A stretch of 64,000 nt of DNA from Limihaloglobus sulfuriphilus (GCF_001999965.1 NZ_CP019646.1:124001-188000), one strand, 5' to 3'. Counted from the stretch's first letter, positions 26,481 through 35,426 are shown. Numbers and translations are program-made. Notes: generated from the sequence alone by a model not told the origin.

Positions 26481-26918
26481 ATGACTCCGCAGGAAATGCT
26501 CAACAGGGTAGATATTATTCTTGAGGATTCCAAAGCCGGAATACTCTCGACCGCCACGGCTGACGGAACGCCGCACATGAGGTGGCTCACGCCGCTGATC
26601 CTTAAACAAAGGCCGGGATGTATCTACGCTGTAACCGCGCCCGGCTCGGCAAAAACGATTGATATTGAATCCTCTCCGAAAGTTGAATGGATGCTCCAGA
26701 CCCGCGGCTTGACTGAAGTTGTCAATCTTAAGGGCACCGTCACGGCTGTTGACAACCCCGCACTCAAAAGCGAGATATTCGATATACTCGGGCCGCGGCT
26801 TACGGTATTCTGGAAGGCGAACCCCGAAAAGGAAGAATTTATAGTCCTGGAAACCGTTATAAAAGAGGGCACGTGGTTCAGGCCTATGAAGGGTATCAGA
26901 GAGAGAGTTAAATTTTAA
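26481..26918 (+). CDS. Pyridoxamine 5'-phosphate oxidase-like FMN-binding split-barrel protein
   Basis: 145 residues with the split-barrel pattern of the PPOX class: GILSTATADGTPHMRWLTPL near the N-terminus, SAKTIDIESSPKVEW in the middle and GTVTAVDN later. Members bind FMN, F420 or heme. The short length and opening place it with general-stress-protein-26-type proteins and not with true PdxH. TTGGAGGATAG is a strong ribosome-binding site. It is the first gene of the pdh operon, 11 bases ahead of E1 alpha. Its link to pyruvate oxidation is unknown. Confidence 0.8.
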   Translation: MTPQEMLNRVDIILEDSKAGILSTATADGTPHMRWLTPLILKQRPGCIYAVTAPGSAKTIDIESSPKVEWMLQTRGLTEVVNLKGTVTAVDNPALKSEIFDILGPRLTVFWKANPEKEEFIVLETVIKEGTWFRPMKGIRERVKF

Positions 26919-26929
26919 CCGGTGGTGCT

Positions 26930-27907
26930 ATGTCAGAAGATTTAAAAAAATACGATAAATCGCTGCTGCAAGATTTGCTCAAGACGATGATGCGCATCCG
27001 CCGTTTCGAAGAAAAGGCCGCCCAGGCCTACGGGCTTAGAAAGTTCGGCGGTTTCTGTCACCTCTATATCGGGCAGGAGGCGGTCGCGGCGGGCTCGGTC
27101 GCGGCGGTGAATCTTGAAAATGATTACATAATAACGGCTTACAGGGATCACGGCCATGCGCTGGCGGTGGGCATGTCGCCTGATACTGTAATGGCGGAGC
27201 TTTTCGGCAGGATAGACGGGTGCAGCCGCGGCAAGGGCGGCTCGATGCATTTATTCGATGCGGATAAGCATTTTTACGGCGGGCATGGTATTGTGGGTGC
27301 GCATATTCCGCTGGCGGCGGGGATGGCACTTAAGATAAAATATCATGAGGAGCCGGGTGTTGTTCTGTGCTTTTTCGGTGACGGCGCTATACATCAGGGC
27401 AGTTTTCACGAAACTCTCAACATGGCCAGTGTCTGGAAACTGCCGGTGGTATATATCTGCGAGAACAACCATTACGGTATGGGTACGGACTTCCGCCGGG
27501 TTTCCTCGCAGCCGCAGCTTTATAAGATGGCGGATTCTTACCGAATGGCCGGCAGGGAAGTCAACGGGATGGACGCTCTGGAAGTGTATGACAATGTTGT
27601 CGAGGCGGCCTCTCAGGTGCGCCAAGATAATGTGCCGGCACTTATCGAGATGAAAACGTATCGCTATCAGGGTCATTCGATGAGCGATCCTGCAAAATAC
27701 AGAACTAAAGATGAAGTAGCGGAATACAAAAATCAGGATCCGATTGTTATACTCAAAGACAGAATGACAGAAGCGGGCCTGCTTGATGAGCAGGAATACA
27801 AAAAGCTCGATAATGAGATGAAAAATGCGGCCAAGGATTCTGTGGAGTTTGCCGAAAAGAGCAAGCGGCCGGAACTGAAAACAATGTTTGAAGACGTATT
27901 CGCATAG
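26930..27907 (+). CDS. pdhA: Pyruvate dehydrogenase E1 component, alpha subunit
   Basis: 325 residues. Thiamine-diphosphate motif from GDG (150-152) to NN (179-180); the conserved GKGGSMHLFD (101-110) and YRYQGHSMSDPAKYR, with the regulatory-loop serine region, are all present. With E1 beta it decarboxylates pyruvate and loads acetyl on the lipoyl group of E2. Length and motifs fit PdhA, not the branched-chain enzyme. E1 beta follows almost at once, then E2, so the complex assembles from one operon. No E3 gene lies here. Confidence 0.93.
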   Translation: MSEDLKKYDKSLLQDLLKTMMRIRRFEEKAAQAYGLRKFGGFCHLYIGQEAVAAGSVAAVNLENDYIITAYRDHGHALAVGMSPDTVMAELFGRIDGCSRGKGGSMHLFDADKHFYGGHGIVGAHIPLAAGMALKIKYHEEPGVVLCFFGDGAIHQGSFHETLNMASVWKLPVVYICENNHYGMGTDFRRVSSQPQLYKMADSYRMAGREVNGMDALEVYDNVVEAASQVRQDNVPALIEMKTYRYQGHSMSDPAKYRTKDEVAEYKNQDPIVILKDRMTEAGLLDEQEYKKLDNEMKNAAKDSVEFAEKSKRPELKTMFEDVFA

Positions 27908-27914
27908 GTGTATG

Positions 27915-28895
27915 ATGCCAAAAATTGCTTTTAGAGAAGCCTTGAGACAGGCAATGGACGAAGAAATGCAGCGTGATGAAAATGTACTGCTGATGGGTGA
28001 GGAAGTCGCCCAGTATAACGGAGCGTACAAGGTCAGCCGCGGACTGTGGGACAAGTACGGCGATAAGCGGGTCATTGACACGCCGATAACCGAAGAAGGC
28101 TTTACCGGTATCGGGATAGGTGCGGCGATGGCGGGGCTTCGCCCGATAGTTGAGTGGATGACCTTTAATTTCTCGATACAGGCGCTCGATCAGATAATCA
28201 ACAACGCCGCGAAGATGCGTTATATGTCAGGCGGCCAGTTCAGCCTTCCGATAGTTTTCCGCGGGCCCAACGGCCCTGCCGAATGGCTCTCGTGCCAGCA
28301 TTCCCAGGCGATCGCCTCGATTTATGCGCACGTGCCGGGGCTTAAGGTAGTTTCGCCGTGCACGCCTTATGATGCTAAGGGGCTGCTCAAAACCGCGATA
28401 CGGGACGATAACCCTGTGATTTTTATGGAAGCGGAGCTGCTCTACGGGCTCGAGGGTGAAGTCCCCGAGGATGAGTATCTTATCGGTTTTGGAGAGGCGG
28501 ATATCAAACGCAGCGGGGAGGATTTGACTATAATCAGCTTCGGCAAGGTTGTTCACATGGCTTTGAAAGCTGCCAAAGCACTTGAGCAAGACGATATCGA
28601 TGCCGAGGTGATAGACCTTCGCAGCATAAAGCCGCTTGATGAGGATACAATAGTTAAATCCGTCAGCAAAACCGGCCGCTGTATTGTGGTTGATGAGTCC
28701 TGGCCGTTTGCAAGTGTCGGCTCTCATGTTGCGTGGCTGGTAGGCAACAGGTGCTTTGATATGCTCGACGCACCGGTGGAGCTGGTCAGCAGCGAAGATA
28801 TCCCAATGCCGTACGAACATACGCTGGAGCTGGCGGCTCAGCCGACACAGGACAAAATATTTTCCGCCGTTGAAAAAGTTTTATATTTAAATTGA
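27915..28895 (+). CDS. pdhB: Pyruvate dehydrogenase E1 component, beta subunit
   Basis: About 326 residues. The N-terminus MPKIAFREALRQAMDEEM, the motif VLLMGEEVAQYNGAYKVSRG, and the transketolase C-domain with DLRSIKPLDEDTI and VDESWPFASVGSH are standard PdhB features. The ATG at 27915 is chosen because AGGTG sits four bases upstream; ATG 27912 is the alternative and differs by one residue. The gene begins 8 bases after pdhA and ends 9 before pdhC. Confidence 0.93.
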   Translation: MPKIAFREALRQAMDEEMQRDENVLLMGEEVAQYNGAYKVSRGLWDKYGDKRVIDTPITEEGFTGIGIGAAMAGLRPIVEWMTFNFSIQALDQIINNAAKMRYMSGGQFSLPIVFRGPNGPAEWLSCQHSQAIASIYAHVPGLKVVSPCTPYDAKGLLKTAIRDDNPVIFMEAELLYGLEGEVPEDEYLIGFGEADIKRSGEDLTIISFGKVVHMALKAAKALEQDDIDAEVIDLRSIKPLDEDTIVKSVSKTGRCIVVDESWPFASVGSHVAWLVGNRCFDMLDAPVELVSSEDIPMPYEHTLELAAQPTQDKIFSAVEKVLYLN

Positions 28896-28903
28896 GGTAG
28901 ATA

Positions 28904-30220
28904 ATGGCTCAACAGATACAAATGCTGGCACTCTCACCAACCATGGAAAAGGGAGTGATAACAAAATGGCTCAAAAAAACCGGCGATAAAATCAGCGAGG
29001 GAGAGGTGATCTGTGAAGTAGAGACAGACAAGGCAACAATGGAGTACGAATGCCCGGAAGAGGGGACTCTGCTTAAAATAGTCGTGGAAGAGGGGGGCGA
29101 AGCGGCGGTTGGAGAAGTCATCGCCATGGTAGGCGAAGAGGGCGAAGATGTTTCTTCCCAGGATAAAAAGCCTGAACAGGAGCCGCAGGCCGGTTCTGAA
29201 GAGCAGCCATCTGAAGAAGAGGCTAAAGAAGATTCAGAAAAGCCTGAAAAGAAAGAGAATACCGGCAGCGAAGAGGGCAAACAGGAATCACCAGAGCCGA
29301 AAAAGAAAACTGAGCAAAAGAAACAAAAACCCAAAGATGAAAATATAAAAAACAAAGTCAAGTCAACGCCGCTGGCAAGGAAACTCGCCAAACAGCACGG
29401 GTTAGAACTTTCATCTATCAGCGGCACCGGGCCTGCGGGCAGAGTCGTGGTGCGGGATGTCGAACAGGCAATCAAGAAAGACAGTAAGCCCGAGAAAAAA
29501 GAAGCAGACCCGAGAGCCCTCCGTGAAACTGCCGGCTTGCAAGACGAGGAAGTGCCTGTAAGCTCAATGCGAAAGGCTATTGCCGGTCGGCTTTCAGAAT
29601 CAAAATTCTCCGCTCCTCATTACTATCTGAAGGTGGACGTAAACACCAGTGAGCTGATCGTAACCCGCGAAAAGCTCAAACTGGATTCTTCGAAAAAGAT
29701 ATCTTTCAATTCATTCCTTATCAAGCTCGCCGCCGAGGCCATCAAGCATCATCCTGTGGTTAACTCGTCGTGGGCGGAGAGCAAGATCGTCCGGCACGGC
29801 AGCGTAGATGTTGGGCTTGCGGTGGCTGTCAAAGACGGGCTTATAACGCCTGTAGTGCGTAACTGCGGCAGTAAAGGCATCATGGAGATAGAGAGCGAGC
29901 TTGCCGGGCTTATAGAGCTTGCCGGAAACGGCGGGCTTAAGAAGGAACAGTACGAGGGAAATACATTTACGATAAGCAACCTCGGCTCTTACGGCATTGA
30001 CGAATTCACGGCTATAATAAACCCGCCCGCCTCGGCGATACTTGCCGTCGGCAGGATAACGGATAAACCGGTTATTGATGCGGCGGGTAATATAACTGCC
30101 GGGCCGATGATGTCGCTGACATTGAGCTGTGACCACAGGGTTATTGACGGAGCCGCCGGCGCTGCGTTTCTAAGCGACCTCAAGCGTTTCATAGAGGAGC
30201 CGATATCGGCATTCTATTGA
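28904..30220 (+). CDS. pdhC: Pyruvate dehydrogenase E2, dihydrolipoamide acetyltransferase
   Basis: 438 residues. One lipoyl domain (1-78, lipoyl lysine in VETDKATMEY), a highly charged Glu/Lys/Pro linker (about 85-150), an E1/E3-binding domain (STPLARKLAKQHG, GTGPAGRVVVRDV, about 150-190) and the catalytic domain from about 215, with the active-site motif DHRVIDGAAGA near the C-terminus. It transfers acetyl from lipoate to CoA and forms the complex core. The long acidic-basic linker in place of the usual Ala/Pro linker is the one odd feature. The gene is last in the operon; dihydrolipoamide dehydrogenase must be encoded elsewhere. Confidence 0.93.
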   Translation: MAQQIQMLALSPTMEKGVITKWLKKTGDKISEGEVICEVETDKATMEYECPEEGTLLKIVVEEGGEAAVGEVIAMVGEEGEDVSSQDKKPEQEPQAGSEEQPSEEEAKEDSEKPEKKENTGSEEGKQESPEPKKKTEQKKQKPKDENIKNKVKSTPLARKLAKQHGLELSSISGTGPAGRVVVRDVEQAIKKDSKPEKKEADPRALRETAGLQDEEVPVSSMRKAIAGRLSESKFSAPHYYLKVDVNTSELIVTREKLKLDSSKKISFNSFLIKLAAEAIKHHPVVNSSWAESKIVRHGSVDVGLAVAVKDGLITPVVRNCGSKGIMEIESELAGLIELAGNGGLKKEQYEGNTFTISNLGSYGIDEFTAIINPPASAILAVGRITDKPVIDAAGNITAGPMMSLTLSCDHRVIDGAAGAAFLSDLKRFIEEPISAFY

Positions 30221-30306
30221 TATTTGCTTGTAAGTCATGTTTTAGCAATTTTTTAACCGGCAAACAAATTTTACCACACGAATAGCTCGAAAAGGTGAAA
30301 AACAGG

Positions 30307-30335
30307 TTGACATTTTGCTGATATGTTTATATCAT
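30307..30335 (+). promoter_or_regulatory. Promoter for cheD-kinase-regulator operon
   Basis: TTGACA, 17 bases, TATCAT: close to consensus. Predicted start near 30342, leaving about 80 bases of leader before cheD. No clear terminator separates it from pdhC. Confidence 0.55.
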
Positions 30336-30424
30336 TCCAAATAATCAATATGATTTCGTTAAATTATAGTGGTTATGAGTAACATACAGCCGATCTGCTG
30401 TTTAAGTTGAATCGGGGGGAACAA

Positions 30425-30940
30425 ATGCAAAATATTATAGACGTAAATACGGGTGATGTTAAAGTCTCCTGTGGCGGTGAAGTGCTTAGAAGCCTTGCGT
30501 TAGGTTCGTGTATTGCAGTAGTTGCATACGATCCTGCATCAGGTGCAGGTGGAATTGCACACATAATGCTCCCGGGCATGGCCCCTGAAAACGCCAGACT
30601 TTCCGGTACTTTTTATGCAGAAGACGCAATTTCTAACATGTTAGAGCTGTTTTCTGAAGCGGGCACAGATACCGGGAATTTAGAGGTGTTCCTCGTCGGA
30701 GCGGCAAATGTGCTTAAACGTCACGATGATACAATATGCGAGGCCAACATAAACTCTGTCTTAAAGATTATGGACGAGAAAGGTATAAATGTAGTTTCGA
30801 GTTTCCTTGGCGGAACAGAGAGAAAAAGAGTTTACCTTGACACATCAAGCGGATCAGTTTTTTGCTCCCAGGGCGATGATAGCGATATGATAACACTAAG
30901 AGGGCCCGGGCAAAACGCTGATTTTGTTTCTTATATTTAG
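30425..30940 (+). CDS. cheD: Chemoreceptor glutamine deamidase CheD-like protein
   Basis: 171 residues. The papain-like catalytic pair is present: Cys29 in LGSCIAVVAYD and His46 in GGIAHIMLP, with the conserved VFLVGAANVL and NxxxVLKIMDEKGI that follow. CheD deamidates receptor glutamines and in some species aids the CheC phosphatase. The ATG at 30425 follows GGGGGGAAC, a good ribosome-binding site; an earlier in-frame codon at 30407 is less likely. No receptors, CheA or CheC lie nearby. Its neighbours are a PAS histidine kinase and a stand-alone receiver, so it may act on that pathway. Confidence 0.88.
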   Translation: MQNIIDVNTGDVKVSCGGEVLRSLALGSCIAVVAYDPASGAGGIAHIMLPGMAPENARLSGTFYAEDAISNMLELFSEAGTDTGNLEVFLVGAANVLKRHDDTICEANINSVLKIMDEKGINVVSSFLGGTERKRVYLDTSSGSVFCSQGDDSDMITLRGPGQNADFVSYI

Positions 30941-30954
30941 AAAAGGTGCCTTAA

Positions 30955-33675
30955 ATGACTGACAATGAAAAATTTAAAGATGACGACAAGTCTTCAATTC
31001 CAGGGTCAGACGGTTGCGGCGAGACATGTGAATTATTGTCGGAAAACAGGCAACTTTCAGCTGCTAATCAGCAACTGCGGGCGGCCGAACAGCAGCTTCG
31101 CAGCATTGAGCAGGAACTTGAGAAAAAGAACCGCGACCTCAGAGAACGTGTCAAGGAGCTTAACTGCATGTACGGTCTTTCTAAAATTTCAGAGGAAGCC
31201 GGCAATGACATAGATAAAATTTTCCGTTCTCTGACCGAATTGATACCCCAGGGATTTCAGTATCCGGATATAACAGCCGTAAGAGTAATCTATGGCGATA
31301 AAGTTTTTACATCAAAGAACTTTAAGCAGACCGACTGGTGTATCTCGGCGGATCTAACAAAAGATTGCGGCAAACATGGCAGTCTCGAGGTGTATTATCT
31401 CAAAGAGATGCCTGCCTGTGATGAGGGGCCATTTCTCAAGGAGGAGAGAAAACTGCTCAACTCCCTTGCCTCCCGGGTTTCTATAGTGGCGCAGAACATT
31501 ATTAATACACTGAATTTAAAAGATTCAGACAGGCAGTTAAGGGCTGTTAATCAGCAGCTTCGTTCCAAAAATGAGCAGCTGATCGTTGAAAAGAATTTAT
31601 TTGAGGAAATGTTTGAAAGGGCCATAAACTGTATAGCGATCTATGAGCCGACAGCTGACGGCAAAGATTTTGTATTTAAGGGTTTTAATCCTTCCGCACA
31701 GCGAACGGAGGGCATAGATAAAGAGCAGGTTATAGGTAAAAGAATGACCGAGGTATTCCCCGGTGTTCAGGATAGCAGCTTTTTTGAGGCATCAGTCAAG
31801 GTGCTCGAAACCGGTGTTCCAGAGTATCTTCCGCCGTTTAAATACCAGGATGAGCGGATAAGCGGCTGGCGGGAGAGCTATATATTTAAGCTCTCTTCCG
31901 GTGAAATAGTAACCACTTACATTGATGTTACAGCTCGGATTGAATCATATCAGCAGCTCAAAGTTGCCAACCAGCAGCTCAGGGCCACTGAACAGCAGCT
32001 TCGGGCGGCTAATCAACAGCTTGTTTCAAGTGAACAGCAGCTCAAAGCGTCGAACCAGCAGCTTCGGGCCGCCAATCAGCAGCTTGCGGCGAACGAACAG
32101 CAGCTCCGTGCGGCAAATCAGCAGCTTATGGCGGGCGAGCAGCAGCTCCGTGCGGCAAATCAGCAGCTCGTGTCAAGCAAAAGAGAGCTGCAGGTCAGCA
32201 AGCAGCTTTTTGAAGAGCTCTTCAGGTGCACAACCAACTGCATTGCAATATACAAAGCTGTGGAAGATGGAAATGATTTTATCGTAAAGGATATTAACCT
32301 CGCAGTAGAAAAAACCGAGAAACTCATCAGAGATGAGGTTATAGGCAGGAGAGTCCTTGAGGTTTTCCCCGGTCTTGCGGATTTGGGTTTCAGGGAATCC
32401 CTGAGACATGTTTATAAAACGGGTACTGCAGAGGACATCCCGCCGTTCAAATACAAAAACCCGCGGCTCAAGGGCTGGGGCTGGCGTAAGAACTATCTGT
32501 TCAAGCTGCCCTCCGGCGAAGTGGTCGCTTCCTACAGTGATATAACCGAAAAGGTCAACCATGAGAGGATGCTGCGTGAAAGCGAAGAGCGGTTCAGACA
32601 TGCTTATGAGCGGTCTCCTCTGGGGTATCAGTCGCTGGATAAAGACGGCCGTATATTAAAGGCCAACCCTGCATGGTCAGAGCTGACAGGGTACTCTATA
32701 GAGCAGATGCGGGGGGAACTATTTGTAGATTTACTTTCGCCGGAGAGTAAAGAGTATTTTGAGCAATGTTTTGCCGCTTTCAAAAAAGACGGCGAGATGG
32801 TTGATAAAAATTTCGAGATCATCCGAAAAGACGGCAGGAGCGTGCTGGTCTCAATAGATGGAAAGATAGGGCACGACCGGCACGGTAATTTCAAGCAGAC
32901 TCACTGCATTCTCAAAGATATGACCGCTCAAAAGCAGAAAGAAAAAGAGCAGGAAGAATTAAACCGGGAGCTTGAAGAACGGGTTAAGCGCAGAACCGCG
33001 CAGCTTGACCGGACAAATGAGAAACTTCACAAGCTGGCGTTCAGGTTCTCGATGCTTGAGGAACAGACAAAGAAGAAAATCGCCGAACAGATTCACGATG
33101 ACGCGTTGCAGATACTTGTCTATTTGAACATGAAATTTTCTGACTTGCTGGAGTATAATACTTCAGAGAAATATGTAAAAATCGTTAAAAGGCTCGAAAA
33201 AGAAACCAAAGATCTCATTCACCGGTTGAGATACATGCTGTTTGATCTCAAAACCCCCATGCTTACAGAGCTGGGGCTGGCCGCTTCTATTAGAGAATGG
33301 CTTAAAAAAGAAGTAGAAGAAAAACACGGCATCTCAACTACATTTGAGGATAATGGCGATGTGAGGATCCTTGATGAGGAGCTGCGGCTGATACTCTACC
33401 GTTCAGTACGGGAGCTTTTGACAAATGTTATAAAGCACGCGGAGGCTAATAATGTGAAAGTTGTGAAAGAAAGGCTCGGCGATAACGTTGTTATAACTGT
33501 AGAGGATGATGGGAAAGGGTTCAAGAAAACCATCTTCGAAGAGAATGATGTAAGTATGGGCGGTTTCGGGCTGCTTTCAATCGAGGAGCGTCTGCTTCAG
33601 CACGATGGAAAACTTGAGATAGAAGACCTGCCGGGCGGCGGAACACGGATTGTTTTACAGGTACCTCACAGATAA
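30955..33675 (+). CDS. Soluble PAS-domain sensor histidine kinase with a long heptad coiled coil
   Basis: 906 residues with no clear membrane helix, so probably cytoplasmic. Order: N-terminal coiled coil (about 25-60), GAF-like region (65-185), short QQL coil, PAS 1 (about 220-325), an 11-unit QQL heptad coil (333-409), PAS 2 (415-525), PAS 3 (530-655), HisKA_3 dimerisation domain with phospho-acceptor His in AEQIHDDALQIL (about 713) and an HATPase domain (790-905; N-box ELLTNVIKHAE, G-boxes DDGKGF and GGFGL). HisKA_3 kinases normally partner LuxR-type regulators. Here the next gene, 28 bases on, encodes a receiver alone. PAS 1 and PAS 2 are similar to each other (both have C.AIY, GKR/GRR and FPG motifs), suggesting internal duplication. 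Confidence 0.88.
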   Translation: MTDNEKFKDDDKSSIPGSDGCGETCELLSENRQLSAANQQLRAAEQQLRSIEQELEKKNRDLRERVKELNCMYGLSKISEEAGNDIDKIFRSLTELIPQGFQYPDITAVRVIYGDKVFTSKNFKQTDWCISADLTKDCGKHGSLEVYYLKEMPACDEGPFLKEERKLLNSLASRVSIVAQNIINTLNLKDSDRQLRAVNQQLRSKNEQLIVEKNLFEEMFERAINCIAIYEPTADGKDFVFKGFNPSAQRTEGIDKEQVIGKRMTEVFPGVQDSSFFEASVKVLETGVPEYLPPFKYQDERISGWRESYIFKLSSGEIVTTYIDVTARIESYQQLKVANQQLRATEQQLRAANQQLVSSEQQLKASNQQLRAANQQLAANEQQLRAANQQLMAGEQQLRAANQQLVSSKRELQVSKQLFEELFRCTTNCIAIYKAVEDGNDFIVKDINLAVEKTEKLIRDEVIGRRVLEVFPGLADLGFRESLRHVYKTGTAEDIPPFKYKNPRLKGWGWRKNYLFKLPSGEVVASYSDITEKVNHERMLRESEERFRHAYERSPLGYQSLDKDGRILKANPAWSELTGYSIEQMRGELFVDLLSPESKEYFEQCFAAFKKDGEMVDKNFEIIRKDGRSVLVSIDGKIGHDRHGNFKQTHCILKDMTAQKQKEKEQEELNRELEERVKRRTAQLDRTNEKLHKLAFRFSMLEEQTKKKIAEQIHDDALQILVYLNMKFSDLLEYNTSEKYVKIVKRLEKETKDLIHRLRYMLFDLKTPMLTELGLAASIREWLKKEVEEKHGISTTFEDNGDVRILDEELRLILYRSVRELLTNVIKHAEANNVKVVKERLGDNVVITVEDDGKGFKKTIFEENDVSMGGFGLLSIEERLLQHDGKLEIEDLPGGGTRIVLQVPHR
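31951..32181 (+). repeat. Eleven tandem 21-bp units encoding QQLxxxx heptads
   Basis: Eleven consecutive heptads beginning QQL (QQLKVAN, QQLRATE, QQLRAAN, QQLVSSE and so on) lie between PAS 1 and PAS 2 of the kinase. The DNA units are alike but not identical; the most frequent is QQLRAAN. The same heptad also appears near the N-terminus (about 31050-31120). Unit number could vary between strains. Confidence 0.85.
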
Positions 33676-33703
33676 ACTGTTTAAAGTAATACAGGTTATA
33701 TTT

Positions 33704-34072
33704 ATGGCTATTAGAGTTTTGTTGGTTGACGACAGCGACATCATCAGAGAAGGCATCAGCGAATTAATATCCGAAGAACCGGATATTGAGGTTGTAGGCG
33801 AAGCCAATGACGGTATTTATGCTCTTGATGCGGTGCGGGAAAAAAGGCCGGATATTGTCCTGATGGATATAAGTATGCCGTTGATGAACGGGATCGAAGC
33901 CGCGGCAAGAATTAAGGCTGAAATACCTGATTTGAAGATTCTGGCACTTTCAGTTCATCATAAATGCGAATATATTCAGGGAATGAAATCAGCGGGGGCC
34001 TCTGCCTATATATTAAAGGAAAACGCCCGCTCAGACCTTATTCCCGCAATAAAAAAATTAACAGAGAATTAA
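33704..34072 (+). CDS. Stand-alone receiver-domain response regulator
   Basis: 122 residues, only a receiver domain: acidic pocket D9-D10 (VDDSD), phospho-acceptor D55 (VLMDISMP), the Ser in LALSVHH and Lys in YILKENA. The sequence is of the NarL/FixJ type, including the AGASAYILKENA end, but the LuxR-type helix-turn-helix that normally follows is missing; a stop comes right after the receiver. No LuxR-like coding is seen in the 110 bases to the next gene, so this is not a recent frameshift. The ATG at 33704 begins MAIRVLLVDD; an earlier in-frame start overlapping the kinase is unlikely. It may act as a phosphate sink or by protein contact, as CheY does. Confidence 0.85.
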   Translation: MAIRVLLVDDSDIIREGISELISEEPDIEVVGEANDGIYALDAVREKRPDIVLMDISMPLMNGIEAAARIKAEIPDLKILALSVHHKCEYIQGMKSAGASAYILKENARSDLIPAIKKLTEN

Positions 34073-34077
34073 TTCTC
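34064..34077. repeat. Perfect palindrome at the end of the receiver gene
   Basis: GAGAATT-AATTCTC is a perfect 14-base palindrome over the stop codon. There is no T-tract, so it is not a classic terminator. The rest of 34073-34181 shows no gene. Confidence 0.35.
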
Positions 34078-34181
34078 AGCCGGATTAACTTTAAGCCCCA
34101 GCCGCGGCAGCTTAAGGGCATTTCAGGCATTTCGTTCAGCGGCACATGAGCCGGATTTTTCAACCTGACTTCAGTGGGACA

Positions 34182-35315
34182 TTATTCACTGTATATCTGC
34201 CTGAACTTATGGGGTGAGATGCCGGTTTCCAGCTTGAAATACCTTGCTATGTGGTTAGCATCGTTGAAACCCATATTGTAGGCTATCTCAGATATCGAGA
34301 TGTCTGTTTCTTTGAGCATTTTGCTCATTAACTCAATTCTGCTTCTCTTGATTTCATCATAAACCGTTCTATTGAGTACTTTTCTGAACTTTCTTTCGAG
34401 ACTTCGTCTGTTGATACCTACATTGGCGGCCACATCGTTTACCTGCAAATGGCTCCTGCTGTTCTTGGTGATATAATGCAGTGCCGCGGCAACATCCGGA
34501 TCTCTTAACAAAGGTATATTGGTTGATTCCCGTGTTATTACTTTTATTGGCTTTATTATTATATCTTCAACTGCGTTGAACCGTCCGGTAAGCATACGGT
34601 CAAGAGTCTTGGCCGCCTCGTATCCCGCCCTGCCAATGTCCAGAGATATGCTTGAGAGCTGCGGTGATACCATCTCGCAGATCATATCGTCGTTGTTCAC
34701 CCCCAGTATGGATACTTCCTGGGGTATTTTAACATCGGCAAGTTTGGCGGCTTCTATAATGGAGGCCCCGTTGACATCGTTGCAGGCCATCAGCCCCGCA
34801 GGTTTGGGCAGAGATTTGAGCCAGTCGGCAAGCTCCTGCATCTGTTTTCCATAGTCTGATATTTTCTTCTGCTGAAAACAGTGTATCTCCTTTCCCCGCG
34901 GCAGGGTTTGGATGAATGCTTCCTGGCGTTCGTGCGACCAGGGCATGTTATCAAAGCCGCAATAGGCAAGGTTCTCAAAACCTTTTTCAAGCATATAATG
35001 AGCAGCCATTTCGCCTATGAGCCGGGAATCGCTTACAATGTTCGGGACACCTTTTATACTTTTTTCGTGACGGATCGATACCACCGCCGGGATGCCGAGT
35101 CTGAGCAGTTTCATATTATCAGGTGTATCCCGCATTATTAAACCGTCAAAATCATGTACAGCCGCCTCGGGCAGGGCGTCAGCAAATCCTCGCGGCTCAT
35201 TATAAAACACCCAGGATGCGGCGGCATTGGCATACTTGAGAATTCCCCTGATGAGTGTTCTACCGTAGGAGGTTGATGTCTCTATAAGCAATGCAATTTT
35301 TTTCTGGTGTTTCAT
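34182..35315 (-). CDS. XylR-like AraC-family regulator with LacI-type sugar-binding domain
   Basis: About 377 residues. The first 265 residues resemble the periplasmic-binding-protein fold of LacI regulators (IALLIETSTSYGRTLIRGIL, GLMACNDVNGASIIEAA, VSILGVNNDDMICEM). Residues 275-377 carry two AraC helix-turn-helices (LQVNDVAANVGINRRSLERKF; ISEIAYNMGFNDANHIARYF). This is the layout of the xylose regulator XylR, which activates catabolic genes on binding sugar. An ATG at 35315 is preferred to the TTG one codon earlier. It is divergent from the KDPG aldolase and KDG kinase genes, so it probably controls them; the inducer here may be a uronate or related sugar rather than xylose. Confidence 0.88.
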   Translation of the reverse strand: MKHQKKIALLIETSTSYGRTLIRGILKYANAAASWVFYNEPRGFADALPEAAVHDFDGLIMRDTPDNMKLLRLGIPAVVSIRHEKSIKGVPNIVSDSRLIGEMAAHYMLEKGFENLAYCGFDNMPWSHERQEAFIQTLPRGKEIHCFQQKKISDYGKQMQELADWLKSLPKPAGLMACNDVNGASIIEAAKLADVKIPQEVSILGVNNDDMICEMVSPQLSSISLDIGRAGYEAAKTLDRMLTGRFNAVEDIIIKPIKVITRESTNIPLLRDPDVAAALHYITKNSRSHLQVNDVAANVGINRRSLERKFRKVLNRTVYDEIKRSRIELMSKMLKETDISISEIAYNMGFNDANHIARYFKLETGISPHKFRQIYSE

Positions 35316-35420
35316 CAAATCAATTATAACATTCAGGCAAGTGGATTACAAATTCAAATGTGTCGTAATATGGTGTTTTTTTGATACGCAGAAAGGTGTT
35401 TAAACTGCTGTCTGATTTAC

Positions 35421-35426
35421 TATAAT
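35421..35426 (+). promoter_or_regulatory. -10 element of the aldolase operon, weak -35
   Basis: A perfect TATAAT lies 58 bases before the aldolase gene, but the -35 position holds only GTTTAA. A good -10 with a poor -35 is typical of activator-dependent promoters and fits control by the divergent AraC-type regulator. Confidence 0.35.

Noticed and set aside
31951-32181. Tandem 21-bp units as a CRISPR-like or satellite array
   Set aside because: The units are in frame, encode coiled-coil heptads inside a kinase and have no spacers.
33640-34072. LuxR-type response regulator
   Set aside because: The receiver is of that type but the coding frame ends directly after it, with no helix-turn-helix downstream.
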